A stretch of DNA of 64,000 nucleotides from Pseudomonas abietaniphila (GCF_039697315.1 NZ_CP155619.1:1116001-1180000); one strand, 5' to 3'; positions 25,824 to 36,973 are shown, counted from the stretch's first letter. Notes: generated from the letters alone by a model not told the origin. Numbers and translations: made by a program.

Positions 25824-26873
25824 TCAGGCCTTCGACGCCTCGGGCGCCACCACATCGCCGCCCAGCACCACGGCCTGATCGTCCAGGTAGATGTCGCAAT
25901 GCCTTAGCGGAATGTCCAGATGGCACGGCGTTTTGCGCGTCCCGCCGACTTCAGTGTTCGGGCCGGTGGAGAACAGGAAGTTGCCATAGAACGCCCGCGC
26001 GTCCATGCACATGCCGTCGTTCTTGTCGTGCAGGCCCATGGCGGTCCACTGCGCACGGGGCTGCAAACCCCAGCCAATGTGGGAAATACCGTACACCTCG
26101 GGATCGTTGAAATACTTCATGTAATCGCGCAGGTACTCCGCCTCGAAGCCGCCCTTGATCCCGGTGATAAAGCCTTTTTCGATCTCCAGAACGATCTGTT
26201 CGCGGGAATAGTTTTTGAACGGCAGCACGATGTCGCCAATGTCGATCACCAGCGTGCCTTCCGCCGTTTCTTCGTTCGGCCAGGAGAACAGAAACCCGCT
26301 GGGCCAATGGTCCCAACGACCTGGCTCGTCGGCGAAACCGTACTCCGTCACCGAAGGGTATTGACCCAGTTGCGCGCGGAAATCACTGCCCGCGCGGGAT
26401 TTCACATGAATCGAACGCGCCGATTTCAGCACCTGTTCAGCTGCCAGGACCCGCTCTTTGTCGGCCAGGGTGGGCAGCATGCGCGCCAGCACTTCCGGCG
26501 GCTCGACCGCAAGCAGGATGCGCGTGCCGGTCTTGAGGATCTGCTCCTGTTCCGGGGAGTGCAGCAACATCATGGTGTCGACGACCAGGTCCGCCGCTTC
26601 CAGCGCCCGCTGTGCAGCGATGTTGCCGGTCAGCGCGGTGTCACCGCAGTAGGCGGTCATGTCATTGCCCATGGCCTTGGGGTGATTGAACGACGGCAAT
26701 TCCACCGCATAGACCTTGGCGCCCAGACGCTGGGCGGCGTCCATGGCCGCGCGCACGGTGCGCGCATCGGAATAGTGGCTCTTGAGCACTGCAACGCTCT
26801 GGGTCGTGTCCACCTTCGACAGTTTCAGGACATGCTCGAACATCTGGGTCAATTCGCAATCGCTAACCGGCAT
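25824..26873 (-). CDS. nicX: 2,5-dihydroxypyridine 5,6-dioxygenase
   Basis: Opens the ring of 2,5-dihydroxypyridine to N-formylmaleamate, using O2 and a mononuclear Fe(II). 349 residues, the length of P. putida NicX (350). The iron ligands known for NicX fall at the same numbers here: His265 in GISHIGWG, His318 and Asp320 in PCHLDIP. The fold is related to leucine aminopeptidases. GAGGAG precedes ATG 26873; an upstream in-frame ATG at 26945 has no site and would remove the promoter region. It diverges from nicC with paired operator-like motifs between. Confidence 0.96.
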   Translation of the reverse strand: MPVSDCELTQMFEHVLKLSKVDTTQSVAVLKSHYSDARTVRAAMDAAQRLGAKVYAVELPSFNHPKAMGNDMTAYCGDTALTGNIAAQRALEAADLVVDTMMLLHSPEQEQILKTGTRILLAVEPPEVLARMLPTLADKERVLAAEQVLKSARSIHVKSRAGSDFRAQLGQYPSVTEYGFADEPGRWDHWPSGFLFSWPNEETAEGTLVIDIGDIVLPFKNYSREQIVLEIEKGFITGIKGGFEAEYLRDYMKYFNDPEVYGISHIGWGLQPRAQWTAMGLHDKNDGMCMDARAFYGNFLFSTGPNTEVGGTRKTPCHLDIPLRHCDIYLDDQAVVLGGDVVAPEASKA

Positions 26874-29210
<2,337 letters not shown>

Positions 29211-29226
29211 CGCCAAGCAGGCGCCC

Positions 29227-29315
29227 CTGTAAGAGTGAGCTTGCTCGCGATTCGGATTTGTCAGACACCCTTGCAGGGTCTGGTCTGACGCATCGCATGC
29301 AAGCTCACGCCTACA
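29227..29315. repeat. Hairpin-forming repeat between nicD and nicF
   Basis: CTGTAAGAGTGAGCTTGCTC pairs imperfectly with GCATGCAAGCTCACGCCTACA and encloses GCAGGGTCTGGTCTGAC. It is a diverged member of the GAGCTTGCTCGCGA family inside the operon. Confidence 0.6.
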
Positions 29316-29378
29316 AAGTCTCTCCGTGTATCGGCAGACCGAGGGCCTTTCGAAGTGATGCGTCCAAAGGAGAACGGA

Positions 29379-30011
29379 ATGAGTGAACAGCAAAGCGCCG
29401 ACGCCAACTATCAGGGCGTCTGGGGCAATCGCATTGGCTTCGGGCTGAAACCGGCCTTGCTGATGATCGATTTCATGCAGGGTTACACCCAACCCGGTGC
29501 GCCGCTGTTTGCGCCGGGCGTGGTCAGCGCCGTGGCCGAGAGCGTCGAGTTGCTCGCCAGCGCACGGCAACACGGCGTCCCGGTGGTACACACCAACATC
29601 CGCTATCACCCAGGGCATTTTGCCGACGGCGGAATGTGGGTAAAGAAAGCACCGGTGATGAAAGACATGGTCGAGGGCAATCCGCTGGCGGCGTTCTGCG
29701 AAGAGGTGCTGCCGCTGCCGGAAGAAGTGGTGATCAGCAAGCAATACGCCAGTTCGTTCTTCGGCACGTCACTCGCCTCGATGCTGCACGCCATGGGCAT
29801 CGACACCGTGGTGCTCGCCGGCTGCTCGACGAGCGGCTGTATTCGGGCGACGGCGGTAGACGCCGTGCAACACGGGTTCCGGACCATCGTGGTGCGTGAA
29901 TGCGTCGGCGACCGTCACCCCGATCCGCACGAGTCCAACCTGTTCGACATCGACAGTAAATACGGGGACGTGGTGAGCAAGCAGGAGGCCATTAACCAGT
30001 TCAAGAAGTGA
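29379..30011 (+). CDS. nicF: Maleamate amidohydrolase
   Basis: Isochorismatase-like hydrolase that deaminates maleamate to maleate and ammonia. 210 residues. The family triad is Asp31 (LMIDF), Lys121 (VISKQYAS) and Cys154 (GCSTSGC), with a cis-peptide after the conserved LAGCSTSGC loop. AAAGGAG lies nine bases before the ATG at 29379. The next enzyme of the P. putida pathway, maleate isomerase NicE, is not encoded between this gene and nicT or anywhere else in the window. Confidence 0.94.
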   Translation: MSEQQSADANYQGVWGNRIGFGLKPALLMIDFMQGYTQPGAPLFAPGVVSAVAESVELLASARQHGVPVVHTNIRYHPGHFADGGMWVKKAPVMKDMVEGNPLAAFCEEVLPLPEEVVISKQYASSFFGTSLASMLHAMGIDTVVLAGCSTSGCIRATAVDAVQHGFRTIVVRECVGDRHPDPHESNLFDIDSKYGDVVSKQEAINQFKK

Positions 30012-30048
30012 CCTGAAACGACAACTCCCTGTCAGGCCGATACGAAAC

Positions 30049-30140
30049 CTGTGGGAGCGAATTCATTCGCGAGACGTCGGTACATTCGACACACTTTCGT
30101 CGCCTGACCCAACGCATCGCGAATGAATTCGCTCCCACAG
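30049..30140. repeat. REP/BIME inverted pair (GAATTCATTCGCGA family)
   Basis: CTGTGGGAGCGAATTCATTC and its exact inverse, in the 440-base nicF-nicT gap. The rest of that gap (30141-30451) shows no supported gene; CAGGAG near its end is the nicT ribosome-binding site. Confidence 0.85.
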
Positions 30141-30451
30141 GAGATCGGTAGCCGACAGGAGCCTGCAACAAACGCTTCACCGGCAGAAACGGACATTCCG
30201 CCGTCAGAACCAGGCCAGAGAGCACTGGTCGCGCAGGTTGAACGCGCACTCACTGGACACTGTTATGCCATGGACCGGCGAAACGATGCCCAGTCTTCTG
30301 ACACTGCCTTTGGAAGTCGCCGTCCGGTGCTTGCCAAAGTACTGGATGTGCGGCAAACAAAAACCACAACAGGCCGTATGAGCACGCAGCAAACGCAGGC
30401 AAGATCAGCCACGACTGCGCTCATCGGTCGAAGAACCGCCAGGAGACACCC

Positions 30452-31765
30452 ATGCCCTCTGCAAATGTAGAAACCGCCGCGAGCGTTGTCGCGGACCCGA
30501 TCAAAGCGCTGTACCACAAGATCACCTGGAAGCTCATCCCGTTCCTGTGTTTCTGCTACCTGGCCGCGTACCTTGACCGCATCAACATTGGCTTTGCCAA
30601 GCTGCAGATGCTCGATCAATTGCACTTCAGCGAAACCGCCTTCGGCCTGGGTGCAGGGCTTTTTTTCGTGGGCTACATCCTGTTCGAAGTGCCGAGCAAC
30701 CTGGTGCTGGAAAAAGTCGGTGCGAAAATCTGGATCGCCCGGATCATGATCACCTGGGGCCTCCTCTCTGCCTGCACGCTGTTCGTCAGCACGCCGATGC
30801 AGTTCTACATCCTGCGCTTCTTTCTGGGCGCCGCCGAAGCGGGCTTCCTGCCCGGCGTGCTGTTCTACCTGACCACCTGGTTTCCGACCTACCGTCGCGG
30901 CCGCATCATTGCGCTGTTCATGATCGGCCTGCCACTGTCGAGCGTCATCGGCGGCCCGCTGTCCGGCTGGATCATGGGGCATTTCGATCAGACGGCGGGG
31001 CTGCGTGGCTGGCAGTGGCTGTTCCTGATCGAGGGCGTGCCCAGCGTGCTGCTCGGCGTCCTGACCTTCTGGGCCCTGCCGAACGCACCGAAAGACGCTA
31101 AATGGCTGAACGCCTCGGAGCAGACGCTGCTGGAAGGCGAGCTGCGCCTGGACGATGCCGAAGGCAAAGACAGCAAGCACAGTTTCCGTGACGGTTTCTT
31201 CAACCTGAAAGTGTGGATGCTCGGCGGTATCGACTTCTCGATCCTGCTCAGCGCCTACGCCATGGGCTTCTGGATGCCGACCTTCATCAAGAATGCCGGG
31301 GTGACCGACACCTTCCACATCGGGATTCTGACCGCGTTGCCCAGCGTTGCCGCGCTGATCGGCATGCTGATGATCGGCGCCAGCTCCGACCGCCGCCGCG
31401 AGCGCCGCTGGCACATCATCGTGCCGTTCTGGATCGGTGCGGTGGCCATGGCCGCCAGCCCGTTCTTTACCCATAACGTGATCGCGACCGTTGCGCTGTT
31501 CGCCGTCGCTTCGGCAGCGATCATCGGCGCGGTGCCGGTGTTCTTCAGCCTTCCGGCGACGTTCCTCAAAGGCCGGGCTGCCGCCACCGGCTTTGCCCTC
31601 GCCTGCTCGCTGGCCAACATCGCAGGGCTCGTCAGCAACTCGATGATGGGCATCGCGATCGACGTCACCGGCAGCAGCGCGGGTGCGCTGTGGTTCTTCG
31701 CCGGTTGCCTGATTCTCAGCAGCCTGCTGGTCGTGGCGTTGCCGGCGAAGCTGGTGAACCGGTAA
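30452..31765 (+). CDS. nicT: MFS transporter, anion:cation symporter family, nicotinate-linked
   Basis: 437 residues with about 12 membrane segments. YLDRINIGFAKLQM (TM1) and AEAGFLPGVLFYLTTWFP (TM4 region) are hallmarks of the ACS family of organic-acid symporters. NicT in P. putida belongs to this family and is thought to take up nicotinate or 6-hydroxynicotinate. The 440-base gap from nicF contains a repeat, so it may have its own promoter. The specific name rests on location at the end of nicCDF. Confidence 0.88.
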   Translation: MPSANVETAASVVADPIKALYHKITWKLIPFLCFCYLAAYLDRINIGFAKLQMLDQLHFSETAFGLGAGLFFVGYILFEVPSNLVLEKVGAKIWIARIMITWGLLSACTLFVSTPMQFYILRFFLGAAEAGFLPGVLFYLTTWFPTYRRGRIIALFMIGLPLSSVIGGPLSGWIMGHFDQTAGLRGWQWLFLIEGVPSVLLGVLTFWALPNAPKDAKWLNASEQTLLEGELRLDDAEGKDSKHSFRDGFFNLKVWMLGGIDFSILLSAYAMGFWMPTFIKNAGVTDTFHIGILTALPSVAALIGMLMIGASSDRRRERRWHIIVPFWIGAVAMAASPFFTHNVIATVALFAVASAAIIGAVPVFFSLPATFLKGRAAATGFALACSLANIAGLVSNSMMGIAIDVTGSSAGALWFFAGCLILSSLLVVALPAKLVNR

Positions 31766-31777
31766 TCGACACACACC

Positions 31778-31928
31778 CTGTAGGAGCGTGGCTTGTCCCG
31801 CGATCTGCCGGGAACCGGCAGTAAAATCATTGCATGCGGTGGGTCAGAAAAACCGCATTCCCCGGTTTTACGACGGGTTCCCCGCCGATCGTCCGGATGC
31901 GGCCCAGACACAAGCCACGCTCCTACAG
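31778..31928. repeat. Long inverted pair (GGAGCGTGGCTTGTCCCGCGATC family)
   Basis: GTAGGAGCGTGGCTTGTCCC on the left and GACACAAGCCACGCTCCTAC-type sequence on the right, spaced about 100 bases, with inner AACCGGCAG and ACGGGTTCCCCGCCGATCG. A sister element with the same inner words is at 56072-56208. Confidence 0.8.
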
Positions 31929-31969
31929 TGCGAATCACGTTCATCCAACAACAACCATGGAATCCGACC

Positions 31970-33046
31970 ATGCAGGCGTTTCTGAAAAGCTGTGCCCTGG
32001 CCTTGACCCTCGGCCTGTCCGCGACCTCGCTGCACGCGGCAGAGAAGGTCATCTTCGATACCGATTTCAACGTGCTCAACGATGACGGTCAGGCCTTCAT
32101 CATGCTCGCGCAGCTGCACGCGCAAAAACGCATCGACCTGCTCGGCATGACGCTGGTCAGCGGCAACGCCTGGGTCGATCAGGAGCAGGTCGACGCGCTC
32201 AAGGCCGTCGAGCGCATGGGCGTGGAAAAGGAGATCGGCGTTTACTCAGGCGCGGCCTATCCGCTGCTCCACGACTTCGCTTCTTATGAACAGGAAAAAG
32301 CCCTGTTTGGCGCAGGCTGGCCTGGGGCATTCAAAAACCCGCGTCCTACCTCTGCCTCACACCTGATCGCACCACCCGACGGCCTGGCGACACACACGCA
32401 ACTGCGCAGCGAATCCGCCGTGCAGTTCATCGTCGACAGCGTGAAGAAAAACCCGCACGAGGTGACGATTCTCGCCGTCGGCCCGCTGACCAACCTTGCA
32501 CTGGCCATCCGCAGCGCGCCGGAAATCGTTCCGTTGATCAAGCGCATCGTCTACATGGGCGGCGCCATCGAAATTCCTGGCAACACCACACCCGCCGCGG
32601 AATTCAACTGGTGGTTCGACCCGGAGGCGGCAAAAATCGTACTGCGCTCGCCGATTGAGCACGTAATCTTCCCCAACGATGTCTGCGAAAAGGTCGTCTT
32701 CGACGCATCGGTGTACAAGCGGATCGTGTCGCAGAAAGGCGTGATTCCTGATCTGTACAAGGCGGTGCTCGGGCCTGAGTTCGACAAGGACCCGAACCAT
32801 CACAGCTTCACCTGGGACAGCCTGCCTGCACTGTTCCTGGTGCACCCGGAACTGGTCACTGAATCGAAGGAGCTGTGGGTGGATGTCGACGCCCATTTCG
32901 GCCCGGATTACGGCCGTTCGATGGGTTACAAAAAAGGCGCGCCGGTCGGCACACAGAAGGCCAAGGTAGTGTTCGCAGTGGATCAACCCAGGTTCTGGGA
33001 TGAGTACGTGAAGCTGGTGACCCTGCCCGCGCCGGTTAAACGCTGA
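31970..33046 (+). CDS. Exported inosine/uridine-preferring nucleoside hydrolase family protein
   Basis: 358 residues with a Sec signal peptide (MQAFLKSCALALTLGLSATS, cleavage near LHA|AEK). The Ca2+-binding N-terminus reads IFDTDFNVLNDDGQA instead of the common DTDPGxDDxxA; variants with two extra residues between DTD and DD occur in secreted members. ILAVGPLTNLALAIRSAPEI, IVYMGGAIEIPGNTTPAAEFNWWFDPEAAKIVL and HHSFTWDSLPALF match later motifs. The family cleaves ribonucleosides to base plus ribose. Beside the nic cluster it might release nicotinate or related bases in the periplasm, but that is a guess. GGAATCCGACC precedes the ATG. Confidence 0.85.
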   Translation: MQAFLKSCALALTLGLSATSLHAAEKVIFDTDFNVLNDDGQAFIMLAQLHAQKRIDLLGMTLVSGNAWVDQEQVDALKAVERMGVEKEIGVYSGAAYPLLHDFASYEQEKALFGAGWPGAFKNPRPTSASHLIAPPDGLATHTQLRSESAVQFIVDSVKKNPHEVTILAVGPLTNLALAIRSAPEIVPLIKRIVYMGGAIEIPGNTTPAAEFNWWFDPEAAKIVLRSPIEHVIFPNDVCEKVVFDASVYKRIVSQKGVIPDLYKAVLGPEFDKDPNHHSFTWDSLPALFLVHPELVTESKELWVDVDAHFGPDYGRSMGYKKGAPVGTQKAKVVFAVDQPRFWDEYVKLVTLPAPVKR

Positions 33047-33079
33047 CGGAACACGTGCAGGTCAGGCCACACCGAACAC

Positions 33080-33170
33080 CTGTGGGAGTGAGCTTGCTCA
33101 CGAAGGCTGAGGGTCAGTCGACATCGATGTTGCTGACACACCGTATTCGTGAGCAAGCTCACTCCCACAG
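33080..33170. repeat. REP/BIME inverted pair (GTGAGCTTGCTCACGAA family)
   Basis: CTGTGGGAGTGAGCTTGCTC and GAGCAAGCTCACTCCCACAG arms between convergent nucleoside hydrolase and aldo/keto reductase genes. Confidence 0.85.
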
Positions 33171-33199
33171 GTGTCGGTAGCCCTACCCGAGCACTACCC

Positions 33200-34171
33200 T
33201 CAACCCACCAACGCAATCAACTGCTGGCGCTGAGCATCGGTCAACAACGGTCCCATCGCTGCGCCGGCATTTTCCTTCATGTACTTCGGATTACCCGTCC
33301 CCGGAATCGCACAGGTGACGGCGGGATGCGAAATCAGGAATTTCAGCGCCAATTGCGGCCAGCTTCTGGCTTGCACTTCCCCGGCCCAGCCCGGCAAAGG
33401 GGTGCCACGCAGACGCCCGAGCAAACCACCGCCGCCAAACGGGCGATTGCAGATCACCGCGACACCTCGCTCGCGACACAACGGCAGCAGCCTCGATTCA
33501 ACCGCCCGGTCATCCAGCGCATAGTTGATTTGCAGAAAATCGAAAGACTCGGCCTTGAGTGCTGCTTCGACCTCGTCATACGCCGAGGAGGTGTAATGGG
33601 TGATGCCGATGTAGCGGATACGCCCCTGCTGCTTCCACTCCCTGAGCGTAGGCAGATGGGTTTTCCAGTCCAGCAGGTTATGGATCTGCATCAGGTCAAT
33701 GCGGTCGGTTTGCAGCAGACGAAACGAATCCTCCATCTGCGCGATTCCCTCCTCACGCCCTCGGGTCCAGACCTTGGTGGCGAGAAACGCCGGAGCACGC
33801 GGCCGATGAATCGACAGCAGTTCGCCGGTGGTCTGCTCGGCGCGGCCATACATGGGCGAGCTGTCGATCACCGTCCCACCTGCGCGAAAAAGCTCGTTGA
33901 GCACCTCAGGCAAGAATTTATAGGCGTCGCTGCCAGGCTCGACATCGAAACCGCGATAGGTGCCGACACCGATCATCGGCAGGGCCTCGCCACTGGACGG
34001 GATGTTTCGGGTCAGCATGTCGGATTCTCCTTGCGGGTCGGACGGCGGGTCAGAACGTGTGTCGGGTGACGGCGAGCCCTCACCTGCTGCGGAATCGAAC
34101 GCCAGCGCAACCGGCACACCGGCGGCCAGCGTGAGCAATCGTCTGCGCGTGAACAGCGTTGACTCGGTCAT
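33200..34171 (-). CDS. Aldo/keto reductase with a Tat-type leader
   Basis: 323 residues. MTESTLFTRRRLLTLAAGVP is a twin-arginine-like signal with TRRRLL, followed by an A-rich hydrophobic stretch and a linker rich in Ser, Asp and Pro. The AKR barrel starts near residue 52: LPMIGVGTYRGFD, VIDSSPMYGRAEQTTGELL (Asp and Tyr), KVWTR (Lys), IDLMQIHNLLDWKTHLPTLREWK (His), INYALDD, PGTGNPKY. NADPH-dependent reduction of a carbonyl is the family role; export would be unusual for an NADPH enzyme. An internal ATG (MLTRNIPSSG) at about 34018 could give a cytoplasmic form. AAAGGAAAG lies before 34171. Confidence 0.88.
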   Translation of the reverse strand: MTESTLFTRRRLLTLAAGVPVALAFDSAAGEGSPSPDTRSDPPSDPQGESDMLTRNIPSSGEALPMIGVGTYRGFDVEPGSDAYKFLPEVLNELFRAGGTVIDSSPMYGRAEQTTGELLSIHRPRAPAFLATKVWTRGREEGIAQMEDSFRLLQTDRIDLMQIHNLLDWKTHLPTLREWKQQGRIRYIGITHYTSSAYDEVEAALKAESFDFLQINYALDDRAVESRLLPLCRERGVAVICNRPFGGGGLLGRLRGTPLPGWAGEVQARSWPQLALKFLISHPAVTCAIPGTGNPKYMKENAGAAMGPLLTDAQRQQLIALVG

Positions 34172-34342
34172 GGCACTTTCCTTTTGCGAACCTCTCGAGG
34201 AAAAGGACTCGTTAGGCACTGGTTGATCGACCACCCTCGACGCGCGTCGGTTCAAAGGCTATTTCGTCCGTCCGCGCACGTTCTCGGGAACGCTCCTCGC
34301 TCATCGTGCGTCACACATTTAGCACTGAAAGGAGCGCACGAC

Positions 34343-34678
34343 ATGAAAACAGTGATCACACTGGAAGAACTCGCCGAAGCAGACCTACGGCCGTACAAGG
34401 AAGTCTGGCTCACGACAGCGCAAGCGCTGGCCGAAAGTGGCCATAACGAAGATGAGTTATGCCTCTGGCGCTCAAATGACACGTTCACTCACGACATGCT
34501 CAGCGAAGGCACGCACGACCAGAACGTAGCCGGCGTCTGGCTGGTGGTCGACGACATCGATGACCCGGACCAAGTGCTGGATGTCGAAGAAGAAGTAAGG
34601 CAGCGCTTGCAGGCGTTGGTACTCAAGGGCGAGTTCTACCCGGCGGAATCGGGCGACACCCGCTCGTCAATGGGGTGA
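34343..34678 (+). CDS. Hypothetical protein, acidic, 111 residues
   Basis: AAAGGAG lies ten bases before the ATG at 34343. The protein has no signal peptide or membrane segment and is strongly acidic (VVDDIDDPDQVLDVEEEVRQRL). I do not recognise a family. It is transcribed away from the aldo/keto reductase, with about 170 bases between their starts. Codon use resembles neighbouring genes, so I believe it is real. Confidence 0.7.
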   Translation: MKTVITLEELAEADLRPYKEVWLTTAQALAESGHNEDELCLWRSNDTFTHDMLSEGTHDQNVAGVWLVVDDIDDPDQVLDVEEEVRQRLQALVLKGEFYPAESGDTRSSMG

Positions 34679-34830
34679 ACAGCCGTTGGAGCGGTGCGTC
34701 TGCCGTGACTCTGGCCTTTCGCATCGCCTACGCATTCGCTTTCCAGAGATGAAAGCTGCACGCGCTTCACGATGACCGCTCGTCCAGCCAGCGGTTTCGC
34801 CCTTGCGAATGACCAGACCCGCGCGTATAA

Positions 34831-34850
34831 ATGAGCACCTACTCACTCAT
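34831..34850. promoter_or_regulatory. TetR operator copy 1 (upstream of TetR)
   Basis: ATGAGCACCTACTCACTCAT, with ATGAG/CTCAT arms, lies 19 bases before the TetR start. It shares 17 of 20 bases with the site at 35458-35477 ahead of the SDR gene. Confidence 0.75.
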
Positions 34851-34868
34851 TACTGAATATTACAGCTT

Positions 34869-35441
34869 ATGGCCCGCCCGAAAAGCGAAGAAAAGCGCAA
34901 CGCCCTGATCGACTCCGCCCTGCGAATTTTCGCCGAGCAGGGTCTGGGCGCGCCGACCTCGAAGATCGCCAAGGGCGCAGGCGTCGCAGAAGGTACGCTT
35001 TTCAACTATTTCGAGACCAAGGACGACCTGCTCAATCAGCTGTATCTGGAGTTGAAGGCGCAGTTGCGCGACGCCATGGTCCCCGGCTATCCGCGCAATG
35101 AAGATCTGAAGACACGTCTGCGTCATGCCTGGCACACCTATGTCAGTTGGGGCGTCGAGAACCCGGAACAACGCAAGGTCATGGCGCTGCTGATGATGTC
35201 GGACCGCGTCACCGACGCCAGCAAGGCGGCGGGCAGCGAAGCCTTCAGCGACATCAGTCGACATATGCAGGAAGGCGCGGCATCTGGCGCGTTGCGCAAT
35301 CATCCGCCCGCCTTTACCGCTGCGATCATGCGCTCGCTGGCCGACACCACGATGGACTTCATGAGCAACGAACCCGAGCAAGCCGAGCGCTATTGCGAAG
35401 CCGGCTTCGAGGCGTATTGGAATGCAATGGCAACGGACTGA
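34869..35441 (+). CDS. TetR family repressor
   Basis: 190 residues. HTH region NALIDSALRIFAEQGLGAPTSKIAKGAGVAEGTLFNYFETKDDLLNQLYLEL (about 11-60), then a helical ligand-binding domain. ATG 34869 is the start; its upstream region carries the operator-like site at 34831-34850. The next gene, an SDR, starts 60 bases after its stop and has a matching site in the gap. I infer a repressor that controls itself and the SDR. The ligand is unknown. Confidence 0.92.
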   Translation: MARPKSEEKRNALIDSALRIFAEQGLGAPTSKIAKGAGVAEGTLFNYFETKDDLLNQLYLELKAQLRDAMVPGYPRNEDLKTRLRHAWHTYVSWGVENPEQRKVMALLMMSDRVTDASKAAGSEAFSDISRHMQEGAASGALRNHPPAFTAAIMRSLADTTMDFMSNEPEQAERYCEAGFEAYWNAMATD

Positions 35442-35457
35442 TTCATTTACCCGTTAA

Positions 35458-35477
35458 ATGAGTGACTACTTACTCAT
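35458..35477. promoter_or_regulatory. TetR operator copy 2 (upstream of SDR)
   Basis: ATGAGTGACTACTTACTCAT is a near-perfect palindrome (ATGAGT...ACTCAT) 23 bases before the SDR start. Matched with the site at 34831-34850. Confidence 0.78.
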
Positions 35478-35500
35478 ATTTCTATTTCAGGAGATTTTCC

Positions 35501-36364
35501 ATGTCTAAAGTCTGGTTGATTACCGGGAGCGCCAGCGGCCTGGGCCGCAACATCGCAGAAGCCGTGCTTGCTTCGGGTGACCGTCTGCTCGCCGCTGCCC
35601 GGGAAATCCGGCGCCTCGATGATCTGGTCGACCGTTACCCTTCGACGGTCTTGCCCTTCGAGCTTGATGTGACGGACGCTCATGCCGCAACCGCTGCGGT
35701 TCAGGCAGCGGTTCAGCATTTCGGCCGTCTGGATGTACTGGTCAACAATGCCGGGTACGGCCACATGCTGCCCTTCGAACAAATCGAGGCATCGGACTTC
35801 CGTCTGGAGTTCGAGACCAACTTTTTCGGCGTGGTGAACCTGTGCCGCGCCGCCGTGCCAGTAATGCGTGAGCAGGGTTCCGGGCACATCATTCAGATCT
35901 CGTCGGTCGGCGGTCGTCTGGCCACGTTGGGCATGAGCGCCTACCAGTCAGCGAAATGGGCCGTGGGTGGTTTTTCAGACGTCCTCGCGGCGGAAGTGAA
36001 GCCGCTGGGCATTCGGGTCACGACCCTCGAGCCAGGCGGCATGCGCACCCACTGGGCGGTGCGCGCCCGTGGCGGAAACGTCAGCATCATGACGCCCTAC
36101 CAAGCAAATGTCGGACAGATGCGCGACCTTCTGCGCAACATCGCGGGTAATGAGAACAGTGATCCAGACCGTGTGGCACAGGTGGTGCTGAAGGTCGCCG
36201 AACATGAAACGCCGCCGCTGCGTCTGCTATTGGGCAGCGATGCCTTGCAGTACCTCGCCCCGGTGGAAGCCGACCGCGCAGCGACTGGCGAACGCTGGAA
36301 AGCCGTGAGTACGTCGGTCGATTTCAGCGCGACCGCTCCTGTTCCCTCCCTGCCGCAGCACTGA
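35501..36364 (+). CDS. Short-chain dehydrogenase/reductase under TetR control
   Basis: 287 residues. TGSASGLGRNIAEAVL is the cofactor loop, LDVTDAHAA is next, NNAGYGHML, Ser in IIQISSVGGRLAT, YQSAKWAVGGFSDVLAAEV, PGGMRTHWAV follow. The extra C-terminal 40 residues are typical of the longer SDRs. Reaction unknown. CAGGAG lies nine bases before ATG 35501. A TetR repressor gene precedes it, with matching operator copies ahead of both. Confidence 0.93.
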   Translation: MSKVWLITGSASGLGRNIAEAVLASGDRLLAAAREIRRLDDLVDRYPSTVLPFELDVTDAHAATAAVQAAVQHFGRLDVLVNNAGYGHMLPFEQIEASDFRLEFETNFFGVVNLCRAAVPVMREQGSGHIIQISSVGGRLATLGMSAYQSAKWAVGGFSDVLAAEVKPLGIRVTTLEPGGMRTHWAVRARGGNVSIMTPYQANVGQMRDLLRNIAGNENSDPDRVAQVVLKVAEHETPPLRLLLGSDALQYLAPVEADRAATGERWKAVSTSVDFSATAPVPSLPQH

Positions 36365-36373
36365 GGAAGCAAA

Positions 36374-36399
36374 AAGCGGCCCATCACATCGGGCCGCTT
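36374..36399. terminator. Bidirectional terminator between SDR and AhpD-like genes
   Basis: AAGCGGCCC (36374-36382) pairs with GGGCCGCTT (36391-36399) around an 8-base loop. Minus-strand reading gives a TTTTT tail; plus-strand a weaker TT. It lies between convergent genes. Confidence 0.7.
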
Positions 36400-36518
36400 C
36401 TGCGAATTACTTGGCCGGTTGTCGATCCGCGTCCGCCAAAGACGCAGGCCCCTGGCTTGCCAGCGATCTGCCGGAGCACGGCAGCAAACCCGGCCGACTC
36501 ACGCGCTCACAACGTCAC

Positions 36519-36860
36519 TCACTTCTTCAACGCGTCATACGCTTCCAGCGCGTGCATCGAGTAGATGTACGCTGCACCCGCGTTAAGCGAGATCGCAGTC
36601 GCCAGTGCGGCGGCGACTTCTTCACGGGTGGCGCCTGCGGCGATGGCGGCTTCGGAGTGGGCGCCGATGCAGCCGTCACAGCGGGTGGTGATGGCCACGG
36701 CCAGGGAAATCAGCTCGCGGGTTTTCGCGTCGAGCACGTTGTTTTCCGCCGCGGCATCGCCAAGGGCCATATAGGCCTTGACCATTTTCGGGTTGGATTT
36801 GGACAGCGAACCGAAGGATTGTTTGATGGTGGAAACGAGGTCGGACCAATTGCTGAACAT
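36519..36860 (-). CDS. Carboxymuconolactone decarboxylase (AhpD-like) family protein
   Basis: 113 residues. KMVKAYMALGDAAAENNVLDAKTRELISLAVAITTRCDGCIGAHSEAAIAAGATREEVAAALATAISLNAGAAYIYSMHALEAY is the AhpD core; the CDGC pair with nearby Ala-His is the redox site of alkylhydroperoxidase-D-type enzymes. Likely a small peroxidase or disulfide-linked reductase, though true decarboxylases also share the fold. AGGAG precedes ATG 36860. It diverges from the AraC gene, which may control it. Confidence 0.92.
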   Translation of the reverse strand: MFSNWSDLVSTIKQSFGSLSKSNPKMVKAYMALGDAAAENNVLDAKTRELISLAVAITTRCDGCIGAHSEAAIAAGATREEVAAALATAISLNAGAAYIYSMHALEAYDALKK

Positions 36861-36973
36861 GATGGTATCTCCTGAGAGCGGCGACTAGACTGCGCCGGGA
36901 ACACAAACAGTGTCCGCCAAGGGCGTTCCTGTAACTTGCTCGTTTGGCTCATTTTCTTGTCTGAAAGTCGCAT

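Noticed and set aside
30263..31774. 503-codon minus-strand ORF opposite nicT
   Set aside because: It is antisense to a typical MFS protein and has a biased Gln/Arg/His-rich translation.
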